From an uncultured Candidatus Saccharibacteria bacterium (GTDB lineage Bacteria > Patescibacteria > Saccharimonadia > Saccharimonadales > Nanosynbacteraceae): a stretch of DNA of 12,475 bases. Positions within the stretch are counted from its first letter, which is position 1, and the number at the start of each line of letters is the position of its first letter. The notes beneath the pieces are model-generated. The model had not been told where the DNA came from. It worked only from the letters and a program-made list of their open reading frames with translations, and made no database searches. Shown here piece by piece: positions 7,752 through 12,475 of the stretch. Both the position numbers and the translations under genes were made by a program. The DNA is taken from the NCBI GenBank assembly GCA_947097375.1, contig CAMURE010000014.1, forward strand, positions 1 through 12,475, read 5' to 3'.

Positions 7752-8202
7752 CAGATTTACCCATCTCGACCAGTGCCTTTACTACATCCTGACTAACGCC
7801 TAGACGATAAAATAGCTCGACTGCCTGGCGCATCTTCATCGAGTTGGTCAATCCTTGATGCATCTGATCAATCCGCTGACGGTCATTTCGCAATGATGCA
7901 TCGTGAAGTGCAATATAGTAGCACGCTGTATCATCGCCGGGTCCGCCACGCTCTGAGATCTTCTTGACGAGCCCCTCAAGTGCTGTCGGACCATAGCCAT
8001 TTGGCGCACTAATAATTAACTGATACTCTTTGATAATATCCTCACTGCATACCGTCCTGGCAGCCGGCGCAATGTCATGACCCGGCTCCTTCAGCCCGAT
8101 ATACAGTCGCCCCATCACCATCATGGCAATAACGGCGATTGCCCCTATGCTCAACACTATACCCACTACCATAAATATACGCGAGATAACAACCTTATTC
8201 AT
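7708..8202 (-). CDS. Membrane-anchored protein of unknown function, first gene of the surface operon
   Basis: 164 aa. A hydrophobic helix at about residues 8-30 is followed by a soluble, mostly helical domain with two cysteines (52 and 94), which could form a disulfide if outside, and a short Gly/Asp/Ser-rich C-terminal tail. I do not recognise the family. The start at 8202 is preferred over the in-frame ATG at 8223 because the promoter -10 lies at 8215-8210, between them, so the upstream codon would not be in the message. Its 3' end overlaps the 559-aa gene, so the three surface genes are probably co-expressed. The helical extracytoplasmic domain could act as a chaperone or anchor for the two large secreted partners, but this is only inference from position. 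Confidence 0.75.
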   Translation of the reverse strand: MNKVVISRIFMVVGIVLSIGAIAVIAMMVMGRLYIGLKEPGHDIAPAARTVCSEDIIKEYQLIISAPNGYGPTALEGLVKKISERGGPGDDTACYYIALHDASLRNDRQRIDQMHQGLTNSMKMRQAVELFYRLGVSQDVVKALVEMGKSDAGAGNKDGTSGQG

Positions 8203-8209
8203 ACTGCTT

Positions 8210-8238
8210 ATTCTAATACACATCTTATATCAGGGCAA
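8210..8238 (-). promoter_or_regulatory. Promoter of the three-gene surface operon
   Basis: On the minus strand, a -35 TTGCCC (8238-8233; four of six), a 17-bp spacer, and a -10 TAGAAT (8215-8210; five of six). Transcription should start near 8203, immediately before the ATG at 8202. It overlaps the likely -35 area of the divergent ychF promoter, so the two promoters may compete. Confidence 0.55.
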
Positions 8239-8250
8239 GCTCGCGTCATT

Positions 8251-8259
8251 TGCTATAAT
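8251..8259 (+). promoter_or_regulatory. Extended -10 promoter of ychF
   Basis: TGC followed by a perfect TATAAT (8254-8259) forms an extended -10 element. No good -35 is seen at 16-18 bp, which extended -10 promoters can do without. The expected transcription start is about 8265-8267, at the ychF ATG (8267). Confidence 0.65.
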
Positions 8260-8266
8260 ACACCAT

Positions 8267-9346
8267 ATGAGTCTATCAATCGGAATTGTTGGTTTGCCAA
8301 ATGTTGGTAAATCGACCATATTTAACGCCCTTACCAACAATAGTATCCTGGCAGCAAATTACCCATTTGCCACCATTGAGCCAAATACTGGCATTGTGCC
8401 GGTTCCAGACAAACGGCTTAATGTGCTTGCAGAGATGTATGATACACAAAAAATTATCCCTGCAACCGTAACATTTGTTGATATTGCTGGATTAGTAGCT
8501 GGCGCATCAAAAGGAGAGGGGCTTGGCAACAAGTTCCTTCATAATATCCGCGAATGCGACGCTATTGTCCATATCGTCCGCGCCTTTGAAAACTCAGATA
8601 TATTACGACATGACAATGCCCCAATCAATCCCCAGGCCGATATTGACATCATTAACACTGAACTTATCCTTGCCGATATTCAAACCATAGAACATCGCCT
8701 ACCTCGTCTCCAAAAAGAAGCCAAGGCTAAACCCGAGGCGCGACAAGCGGTTGCATATCTTGAGGAGCTCCTTATATCACTTAATTCAGGCATACCAATA
8801 GCATCTATAGAAAATATCAAATATGATATAATTTATGATCTCCACTTACTTACCGCCAAGCCAATTATTTACACATTTAACGTTGATGAGGCGGGGCTTA
8901 GTGACCAGACCCTACGGGCAAATCTCACCAAGCTCGTTGCACCAACCAAAGCCCTATTTATTTGTGCCAAGCTTGAAGAGGAGCTCAGAGAGTTGTCGAG
9001 TAGCGACGCCACGGAATTACTTAGTAGCTATGGAGTGTCCGAAACTGGACTGTCGCAGCTTATCCGCGCCGCATATGATACACTCGGTCTACAAAGCTAC
9101 CTCACGGCTGGCCAGAAAGAAGTGAGAGCATGGACAATACGTAAGGGCTGGACAGCCCCGCAAGCCGCCGGTGTCATCCACTCAGACTTTGAGCGTGGTT
9201 TTATCGCCGCACAAGTTATTAGCTACCACGACCTTGTCACAGCAGGCTCAGAAGCTAAGGCTCGCGAATCAGGCAAAATACGTACCGAGGGTAAAAATTA
9301 CATCATGCAGCCTGATGATGTTGTCGAATTCCGATTTAATGTCTAG
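8267..9346 (+). CDS. ychF: Redox-regulated, ribosome-associated ATPase YchF (OLA1 family)
   Basis: 359 aa, close to the usual 363. YchF is an Obg-related P-loop NTPase that prefers ATP, binds ribosomes and is linked to translation and stress responses. G1 is at residues 9-17 (GLPNVGKST), G3 at 72-76 (DIAGL, followed by the glycine-rich switch GASKGEGLGNKFL), and the G4 position reads NVDE (205-208) instead of NKxD, the hallmark of the ATP-preferring branch. A coiled-coil arm lies around residues 130-170, and the C-terminal TGS domain from about 275 to the end is intact. The start at 8267 gives the canonical N-terminus; an open frame extending upstream to 8123 crosses the promoter and is rejected. 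It is divergent from the surface operon and convergent with tlyA. There is no Shine-Dalgarno sequence. Confidence 0.97.
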   Translation: MSLSIGIVGLPNVGKSTIFNALTNNSILAANYPFATIEPNTGIVPVPDKRLNVLAEMYDTQKIIPATVTFVDIAGLVAGASKGEGLGNKFLHNIRECDAIVHIVRAFENSDILRHDNAPINPQADIDIINTELILADIQTIEHRLPRLQKEAKAKPEARQAVAYLEELLISLNSGIPIASIENIKYDIIYDLHLLTAKPIIYTFNVDEAGLSDQTLRANLTKLVAPTKALFICAKLEEELRELSSSDATELLSSYGVSETGLSQLIRAAYDTLGLQSYLTAGQKEVRAWTIRKGWTAPQAAGVIHSDFERGFIAAQVISYHDLVTAGSEAKARESGKIRTEGKNYIMQPDDVVEFRFNV

Positions 9347-9357
9347 TTTTATCGCTT

Positions 9358-9405
9358 TTGTTGTATATTATACTACGTTAAATTAAATACAACGATGTTA
9401 TTTTT
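9358..9405 (+). terminator. Possible weak terminator after ychF
   Basis: Inverted repeat GTTGTAT (9360-9366) and ATACAAC (9387-9393), extendable by a U-G and a U-A pair, with a 20-nt AT-rich loop. It is followed by TGTTATTTTTA (9396-9406). The stem is AT-rich and the loop long, so this would be an inefficient terminator. It lies in the 78-bp gap between the convergent ychF and tlyA genes and is the only candidate seen there. Confidence 0.3.
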
Positions 9406-9424
9406 ACTGCAACTATCACCTCTG

Positions 9425-10144
9425 TTATTTCTTTAGTTGTAGTTTATAAAAGCGCTCAACGTTACCCTTGCTGCCAGCAACAGTACTGTCCTTTTTATCG
9501 AGAATTACAAAATACTGTTTTGCCCATTGCTCAAAATCGGTTAAGATCTTTCGCCGGATAGCCGCATTTTTTACAACACCCTTTTGTACCAAATGGCGGC
9601 CCGCCTCAAACTGTGGCTTTACCATTGCCACGAGCACCGTTGCACTGCCCATTAGTCGTTTTGCAACATGGGGTAGAATATCCCGCAGACTAATAAACGA
9701 TACATCTCCGACGATAATGTCTGGCGAGCGATCAAGTTCAAAATCACGAATATCTGTCTTCTCGTGTAGCACTACGCGCCAATCATCACGCAGTCTACGA
9801 TGCAATTGATTCGTACCAACATCAACAGCGTACACTCGCCGAGCACCATGACGCAGCGCAAAGTCAGTGAAACCACCAGTACTCGAACCTATATCCAGCA
9901 CCACTTTTCCCCGAAAGCCCAGCTGAAGAGCATCAGCCACGCTTGCTAACTTGAGTCCGGCACGTGAAACATATCGCTCGCGGATCAGCAGTGCAATATC
10001 CGCCGTGTCGTCAACAAAACGTCCAGGACGCACAGCCACTCTGCTGTTGACCGTAACTTGACCTAAGCCGATCAAGTTCTCTGCCTCAGAGCGCGACTCA
10101 ACTAATCCACGCTCCAGCATCATTTTATCTAATCGCTGTTTCAT
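9425..10144 (-). CDS. tlyA: TlyA-family rRNA 2'-O-methyltransferase
   Basis: 239 aa. TlyA enzymes use S-adenosylmethionine to methylate ribose 2'-OH groups in rRNA; in mycobacteria the sites are C1409 of 16S and C1920 of 23S, which also sets sensitivity to capreomycin. An S4 RNA-binding domain covers residues 1-60, then a short linker (RYVS) and an RrmJ/FtsJ-type Rossmann methyltransferase. Motif I is at 82-92 (VLDIGSSTGGF). The K-D-K-E catalytic set appears as K65 (AGLKL), D147 (GDVSF), K176 (VKPQFE) and E230 (GNVERF). The start at 10144 gives the standard N-terminus (MKQRLDKMMLERGL); a frame extending to 10183 runs through the promoter and is rejected. AGAGG lies 4 nt before the ATG. Alternative names are hemolysin A or FtsJ-like protein; haemolytic activity is not implied. 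Confidence 0.93.
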   Translation of the reverse strand: MKQRLDKMMLERGLVESRSEAENLIGLGQVTVNSRVAVRPGRFVDDTADIALLIRERYVSRAGLKLASVADALQLGFRGKVVLDIGSSTGGFTDFALRHGARRVYAVDVGTNQLHRRLRDDWRVVLHEKTDIRDFELDRSPDIIVGDVSFISLRDILPHVAKRLMGSATVLVAMVKPQFEAGRHLVQKGVVKNAAIRRKILTDFEQWAKQYFVILDKKDSTVAGSKGNVERFYKLQLKK

Positions 10145-10154
10145 ATTGCCTCTT

Positions 10155-10183
10155 ATTGTAGCGTGAATACATATTTTTCTCAA
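10155..10183 (-). promoter_or_regulatory. Promoter of tlyA
   Basis: On the minus strand, a -35 TTGAGA (10183-10178; five of six), a 17-bp spacer, and a -10 TACAAT (10160-10155; five of six). The predicted start is about 10148, leaving a leader of about 4 nt before the ATG at 10144. The AGAGG that looks like a ribosome binding site would then be mostly outside the message. Confidence 0.65.
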
Positions 10184-10530
10184 TCATTATCAATCTACCG
10201 TCATAGAATAACTGCTGTTATAAGCACATCAAAAACTATGTTATTTTCGCCTAATGACCAAAGCCATCGATCGTTAGTTTTATGTTACTTATTATACAAC
10301 GTTGTATAATAAACATCGATGTATTTTATACATTTATAGCTATACCACCCCTGTTATTGGTGGCGGATTGCCTATTATTCCTGCAAATAGTCCTGTAATT
10401 TTTATAGGAATAACTCCTATATATATTATCAAAGATGCTGTACTAATTATGTGTACTATATGTTGTATTTTTAGCATCAATAGCTAAGAGATACCCTCTG
10501 CTCTTTACTATTATTGATGTATATGCAACA
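10184..10530. other. AT-rich intergenic region with clustered inverted repeats, no convincing gene
   Basis: Between the tlyA promoter and the efp terminator there is no recognisable gene. It holds a 24-bp perfect palindrome (10289-10312), a 6-bp-arm inverted repeat ATGTAT/ATACAT (10319-10333) overlapping the palindrome ACATCGATGT (10313-10322), a 7-bp-arm hairpin TATAGGA/TCCTATA (10403-10421), TTAGC/GCTAA (10471-10487) and AAGAG/CTCTT (10486-10505). Two overlapping small hydrophobic frames exist on opposite strands (10302-10487 plus, TTG start; 10340-10477 minus, ATG start); neither has a ribosome binding site. No tRNA-like cloverleaf was recognised. The base composition is visibly poorer in GC than in the neighbouring genes. 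Confidence 0.6.
10289..10312. repeat. Perfect 24-bp palindrome, possible operator
   Basis: The half-site TTATTATACAAC is followed at once by its exact reverse complement. Each half contains a TATAAT on one strand (10305-10310 plus; 10296-10291 minus), so it could be a double operator overlapping divergent -10 elements, although no good -35 boxes flank it. As RNA it would fold on either strand into a 10-bp stem with an ACGU loop, without a T-run behind it, so a terminator role is unlikely. Confidence 0.6.
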
Positions 10531-10532
10531 AC

Positions 10533-10563
10533 AAAAAGCACCGCCCAATATCCTGGGCGGTGC
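10533..10563 (-). terminator. Rho-independent terminator of efp
   Basis: On the minus strand, a perfect 10-bp GC-rich stem (GCACCGCCCA and TGGGCGGTGC, 10538-10547 and 10554-10563) with a 6-nt loop, followed by TTTTTGTTGTT. It lies 21 bases after the efp stop codon. This is the strongest terminator in the window. Confidence 0.93.
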
Positions 10564-10584
10564 CCTGAGAGGGAAACTCATCCC

Positions 10585-11145
10585 CTATTTTTTACGTTCT
10601 CGATATTCACCTGTCGCGGTATCAACGCTTACAATATCACCCCGCTTGATAAATGCTGGCACTTTAATAACAAGGCCCGTTTCAAGTGTTGCATCCTTGA
10701 GTACACTTGAGGTCGTATCACCCTTCACGACGTCTTCAGCATATGTAACTTCAAGATAGAGATTTTTCGGTAATTCAACATTGATCACTCGACTATCAAA
10801 CGTCTGAAGGCTCAACTCACCGCCCTCCTTTAAATAATCTCTTGCATCATCCACGATATCGCTAGTTAGTTCAAATTGTTCAAAACTTTCTGGATCCATG
10901 AAGTAGAACATATCTCCGTCATGATATAAATATTGAACTGTTTTGCTACTAACCTCAGCTGGCTCAATCTTGTCTTGGCCCTTGAAAGTCTTTGGGATGA
11001 CGCTTCCATCCAGTAGGTTTTTTAATTTAACGTTGACAATAGAGCCTCCGCGACCCATGACTTTCTGTCCATACTCAATGACACGATACGGCTTACCGTC
11101 AATCTGACAAACTGTGCCTTTTTTAAGATCTGTCGGTTGATACAT
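10585..11145 (-). CDS. efp: Translation elongation factor P
   Basis: 186 aa, normal EF-P length. EF-P binds between the P and E sites of the ribosome and rescues stalling at consecutive prolines. There are three beta-barrel domains in order: KOW-like (about 1-62), OB domain II (about 67-127) and OB domain III (about 128-186), with the conserved ending GDTTSS ... ATLETGLVIKVPAFI ... GDIVSVDTATGEY. The loop that reaches the P-site tRNA reads MGRGGS, putting Arg32 where E. coli has the modified Lys34. This resembles the Thermus GRGG loop. AAGGA lies 8 nt before the ATG at 11145. It is a single-gene unit with its own promoter and terminator. Confidence 0.97.
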   Translation of the reverse strand: MYQPTDLKKGTVCQIDGKPYRVIEYGQKVMGRGGSIVNVKLKNLLDGSVIPKTFKGQDKIEPAEVSSKTVQYLYHDGDMFYFMDPESFEQFELTSDIVDDARDYLKEGGELSLQTFDSRVINVELPKNLYLEVTYAEDVVKGDTTSSVLKDATLETGLVIKVPAFIKRGDIVSVDTATGEYRERKK

Positions 11146-11295
11146 ACTATTTTCCTTTCCTATAACTATTGCACTATCGTACTTAATTCTAACATTCTTT
11201 CGAGGGGCAAAGTATTTTTCGCTAGCCGAACATATTTATTACTCAGACCCCTCATGAGCATGATTAACAATCACAACGCCACCCCTTTTTCGCTT

Positions 11296-11324
11296 AGTAT
11301 AAGACATTCGCTATAGAGTGTCCC
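11296..11324 (-). promoter_or_regulatory. Probable promoter of efp
   Basis: On the minus strand, GGGACA (11324-11319; four of six for -35), a 17-bp spacer, and TATACT (11301-11296; five of six for -10). The predicted start is near 11289, giving a leader of about 144 nt. It sits just after the hairpin that probably ends the rpsF-ssb-rpsR transcript, a sensible arrangement. Confidence 0.5.
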
Positions 11325-11365
11325 ACAAACAATAGTAGCCTGTGTCTTACCCTACACAGACTACT
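11322..11365 (-). terminator. Probable terminator of the rpsF-ssb-rpsR operon
   Basis: Inverted repeat 11334-11345 and 11354-11365: AGTAG and CTGTGT pair with CTACT and ACACAG around one mismatch, with an 8-nt loop. On the minus strand it is followed by ATTGTTTGTGGG, a weak T-rich tract. It lies 67 bases after the rpsR stop. The T-tract is interrupted, so termination may be partial, with some read-through into efp. Confidence 0.5.
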
Positions 11366-11432
11366 CAATGCTTTCTTTTGTATGTATTACTATTCTCAGA
11401 TGGGAAGAAAATTCTCTCCCCGGCGCATACAC

Positions 11433-11636
11433 TTATTGTCCCTGCGCTACAAATGGCAGCAGTGCTAGATGGCGAGCACGCTTGATCGCCACTGCCAAGT
11501 TGCGCTGCTGCTTAACACTAAGGCCAGTCTTTGCCACCGGCTCAATTTGACCATACGCGTTAATATAGCGCATCAATGTTTTAACATCTTTATAGTCAAA
11601 AACCGTTGGGGTATCTTTCTTCAATCGTTTTGCCAT
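11433..11636 (-). CDS. rpsR: 30S ribosomal protein bS18
   Basis: 67 aa, slightly shorter than the common 70-80. S18 sits on the 30S platform beside S6 and contacts 16S rRNA. The core is typical: [20 protein letters not shown], then [18 protein letters not shown], with the basic cluster that binds rRNA. No zinc-binding cysteines are present, so it is the zinc-independent form. The start at 11636 is supported by AAGGAG 7 nt upstream; the ssb stop is 11 bases before the start codon. It is the last gene of the conserved rpsF-ssb-rpsR operon. Confidence 0.96.
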   Translation of the reverse strand: MAKRLKKDTPTVFDYKDVKTLMRYINAYGQIEPVAKTGLSVKQQRNLAVAIKRARHLALLPFVAQGQ

Positions 11637-11647
11637 TTTATTCTCCT

Positions 11648-12079
11648 TTAGAACGGGATCTCGCTAAGGTCGATCGGTTTATCATCGATATCCGCTACAA
11701 CCTCAGCCTGCTTAGTATTAGTGGTGTTACGCGGCGCAGTCGTATTCGCACTGTCGCCACTCGGAGCATCAAGGAATGTCACGTCGGTCGCTGTTACTTC
11801 AATACGCGAGCGGCGCTTGCCAGTTTCTTTATCATCCCAGCTGTCCTGCCGCAACCGACCCTGTACCAATACGCGTCGACCTTTCGACAAATATTGCATC
11901 ACCAGCTCGCCGAGCTTTTCCCACGCTGTAACGTCGAAAAAGTCAGCTTGATCATCCTGTCCGGCACGGTCAACCGCGATACTAAAGCTAACAACTGTCC
12001 GACCAGATGGCGTTGTTCGCTGCTCTGGATCGCGCGTTAACCGTCCTAGTAAAATAACTTGGTTGATACTTCGTGCCAT
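11648..12079 (-). CDS. ssb: Single-stranded DNA-binding protein
   Basis: 143 aa. It coats single-stranded DNA in replication, repair and recombination, normally as a tetramer. The OB-fold covers residues 1-105 (N-terminus [16 protein letters not shown], then VVSFSIAV and [24 protein letters not shown]). A flexible, disordered Asn/Thr/Asp-rich linker follows, and the acidic tip DLSEIPF keeps the Ile-Pro-Phe end that recruits partner proteins. GGAGGG lies 5 nt before the ATG. It is placed between rpsF and rpsR, as in many bacteria, so SSB output is tied to ribosomal protein synthesis. Confidence 0.97.
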   Translation of the reverse strand: MARSINQVILLGRLTRDPEQRTTPSGRTVVSFSIAVDRAGQDDQADFFDVTAWEKLGELVMQYLSKGRRVLVQGRLRQDSWDDKETGKRRSRIEVTATDVTFLDAPSGDSANTTAPRNTTNTKQAEVVADIDDKPIDLSEIPF

Positions 12080-12116
12080 GATGACCCTCCTTTTTTATTA
12101 TATATCGCGTCAAATA

Positions 12117-12475
12117 TTAGGCTTCTTTGTCAGCCGCTTCAGTAGCGACCTTAGCTTCGCGCTCTTTCTGCTCAGCGAGTGCCTGCCGCGTTTTTTCATC
12201 GGTCTTAACCAATAGATAACGCAGTACTTCATCGGTGATATTCAGAACATTTGAGATCTTGAGCGGCGCACTGCTTGGCAGCTTCACCTCAAGGCAAACA
12301 TACACTGCGAAATCTTCGCGGCGAATTTGGTAAGCTAATTTTTTCTTACCCCAGTTGTCTTCTTTGGTGATTTTACCACCATTGTCTTTGATTAACGCTC
12401 GAACCTTGTCTAGCGCCGCATCCAAATTTGCTTCCAAATCTGGATGAATAAGAACGGTCAGTTCGTATTCGTTCA
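12117..12475 (-). CDS. rpsF: 30S ribosomal protein bS6 (first base of start codon outside window)
   Basis: 119 aa if the start codon begins at 12476: the frame at the edge reads NTG (only TG visible), then NEYELTVLIHPDLEANL, the standard S6 N-terminus. S6 binds S18 and 16S rRNA on the 30S platform. The core is typical (IKDNGGKITKEDNWGKKKLAY, then YVCLEVKLPSSAPLKISNVLNITDEVLRYLLVK), followed by a charged Glu/Lys/Ala C-terminal tail of about 25 residues that is normally flexible. A shorter start at an in-frame TTG (12437) would delete the first beta strand and is rejected. It is the first gene of rpsF-ssb-rpsR, 37 bases before ssb. Confidence 0.95.
   Translation of the reverse strand, partial: NEYELTVLIHPDLEANLDAALDKVRALIKDNGGKITKEDNWGKKKLAYQIRREDFAVYVCLEVKLPSSAPLKISNVLNITDEVLRYLLVKTDEKTRQALAEQKEREAKVATEAADKEA

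Noticed and set aside
8123..8266. 48-residue N-terminal extension of YchF
   Set aside because: The extension crosses the TATAAT promoter and the divergent gene; the canonical YchF N-terminus begins at 8267.
8879..8890. Apparently mutated G4 motif (NVDE instead of NKxD) in YchF
   Set aside because: This is the normal state of the YchF/OLA1 family and explains its preference for ATP; it is not a defect.
10289..10333. CRISPR array or tandem repeats in the AT-rich gap
   Set aside because: The repeats are inverted, of different sequence and not regularly spaced. No repeat-spacer pattern occurs anywhere in the window.
10302..10487. 61-aa hydrophobic frame on the plus strand
   Set aside because: It needs a TTG start lying inside the 24-bp palindrome, has no ribosome binding site and overlaps an equally plausible frame on the other strand.
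11402..11420. Imperfect hairpin GGGAAGAA/TTCTCTCCC close to the rpsR stop as terminator
   Set aside because: The stem is imperfect with almost no loop, and no T-run follows on the minus strand. The hairpin at 11334-11365 is a better candidate.
11606..12040. 144-aa open frame on the plus strand
   Set aside because: Antisense to ssb and the start of rpsR, both certain genes.

Overview
The window looks like a chromosomal segment of a Candidate Phyla Radiation bacterium, most probably a Saccharibacteria (TM7) relative. The reasons are a PilM-PilN-PilO-PilB type IV pilus operon without visible PilP or PilQ, an adjacent pair of large secreted Cys-rich beta proteins ending in a C-terminal pattern (NLR-x-DAYLW ... 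ELPPRF) that I remember from TM7 surface proteins, and very compact translation genes. The lineage call rests on recalled similarity, not on a search. UGA is a stop here (pilM and pilO end in TGA), which excludes the UGA=Gly code of Absconditabacteria and Gracilibacteria.

Layout, left to right. Positions 1-4021 (minus strand) hold the pilus assembly operon, transcribed pilM > pilN > pilO > a 76-aa single-membrane-span protein > pilB. pilB runs off the left edge. The genes overlap by 1 to 8 bases or are separated by 12. A consensus promoter sits directly in front of pilM. Positions 4062-8202 (minus) hold a three-gene surface operon: a 164-aa membrane-anchored protein, a 559-aa secreted protein with 12 cysteines, and a 669-aa membrane-anchored protein with a jelly-roll-like module and a C-terminal beta-rich region. 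It is transcribed towards the pilus operon and may feed into it. Positions 8203-8266 hold a compact divergent promoter region. Positions 8267-9346 (plus) encode the YchF/OLA1 ATPase. Positions 9425-10144 (minus) encode TlyA, an rRNA 2'-O-methyltransferase convergent with ychF.

Positions 10145-10584 are the largest gap. It is AT-rich and packed with inverted repeats, including a perfect 24-bp palindrome. Positions 10585-11145 (minus) encode elongation factor P with a strong terminator behind it and its own promoter in front. Positions 11433-12475 (minus) are the conserved rpsF-ssb-rpsR operon, with only the first base of the rpsF start codon cut off at the right edge.

The right half is translation and replication housekeeping (S6, SSB, S18, EF-P, TlyA, YchF). 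The left half is a cell-surface and pilus module, plausibly used for adhesion or motility on a host cell. The most interesting general pattern is that four genes that head transcripts (pilM, the 164-aa gene, ychF, tlyA) have good promoters placed so that transcription should start 0-5 nt before the start codon (leaderless or nearly so), while genes inside operons and efp carry Shine-Dalgarno sequences.
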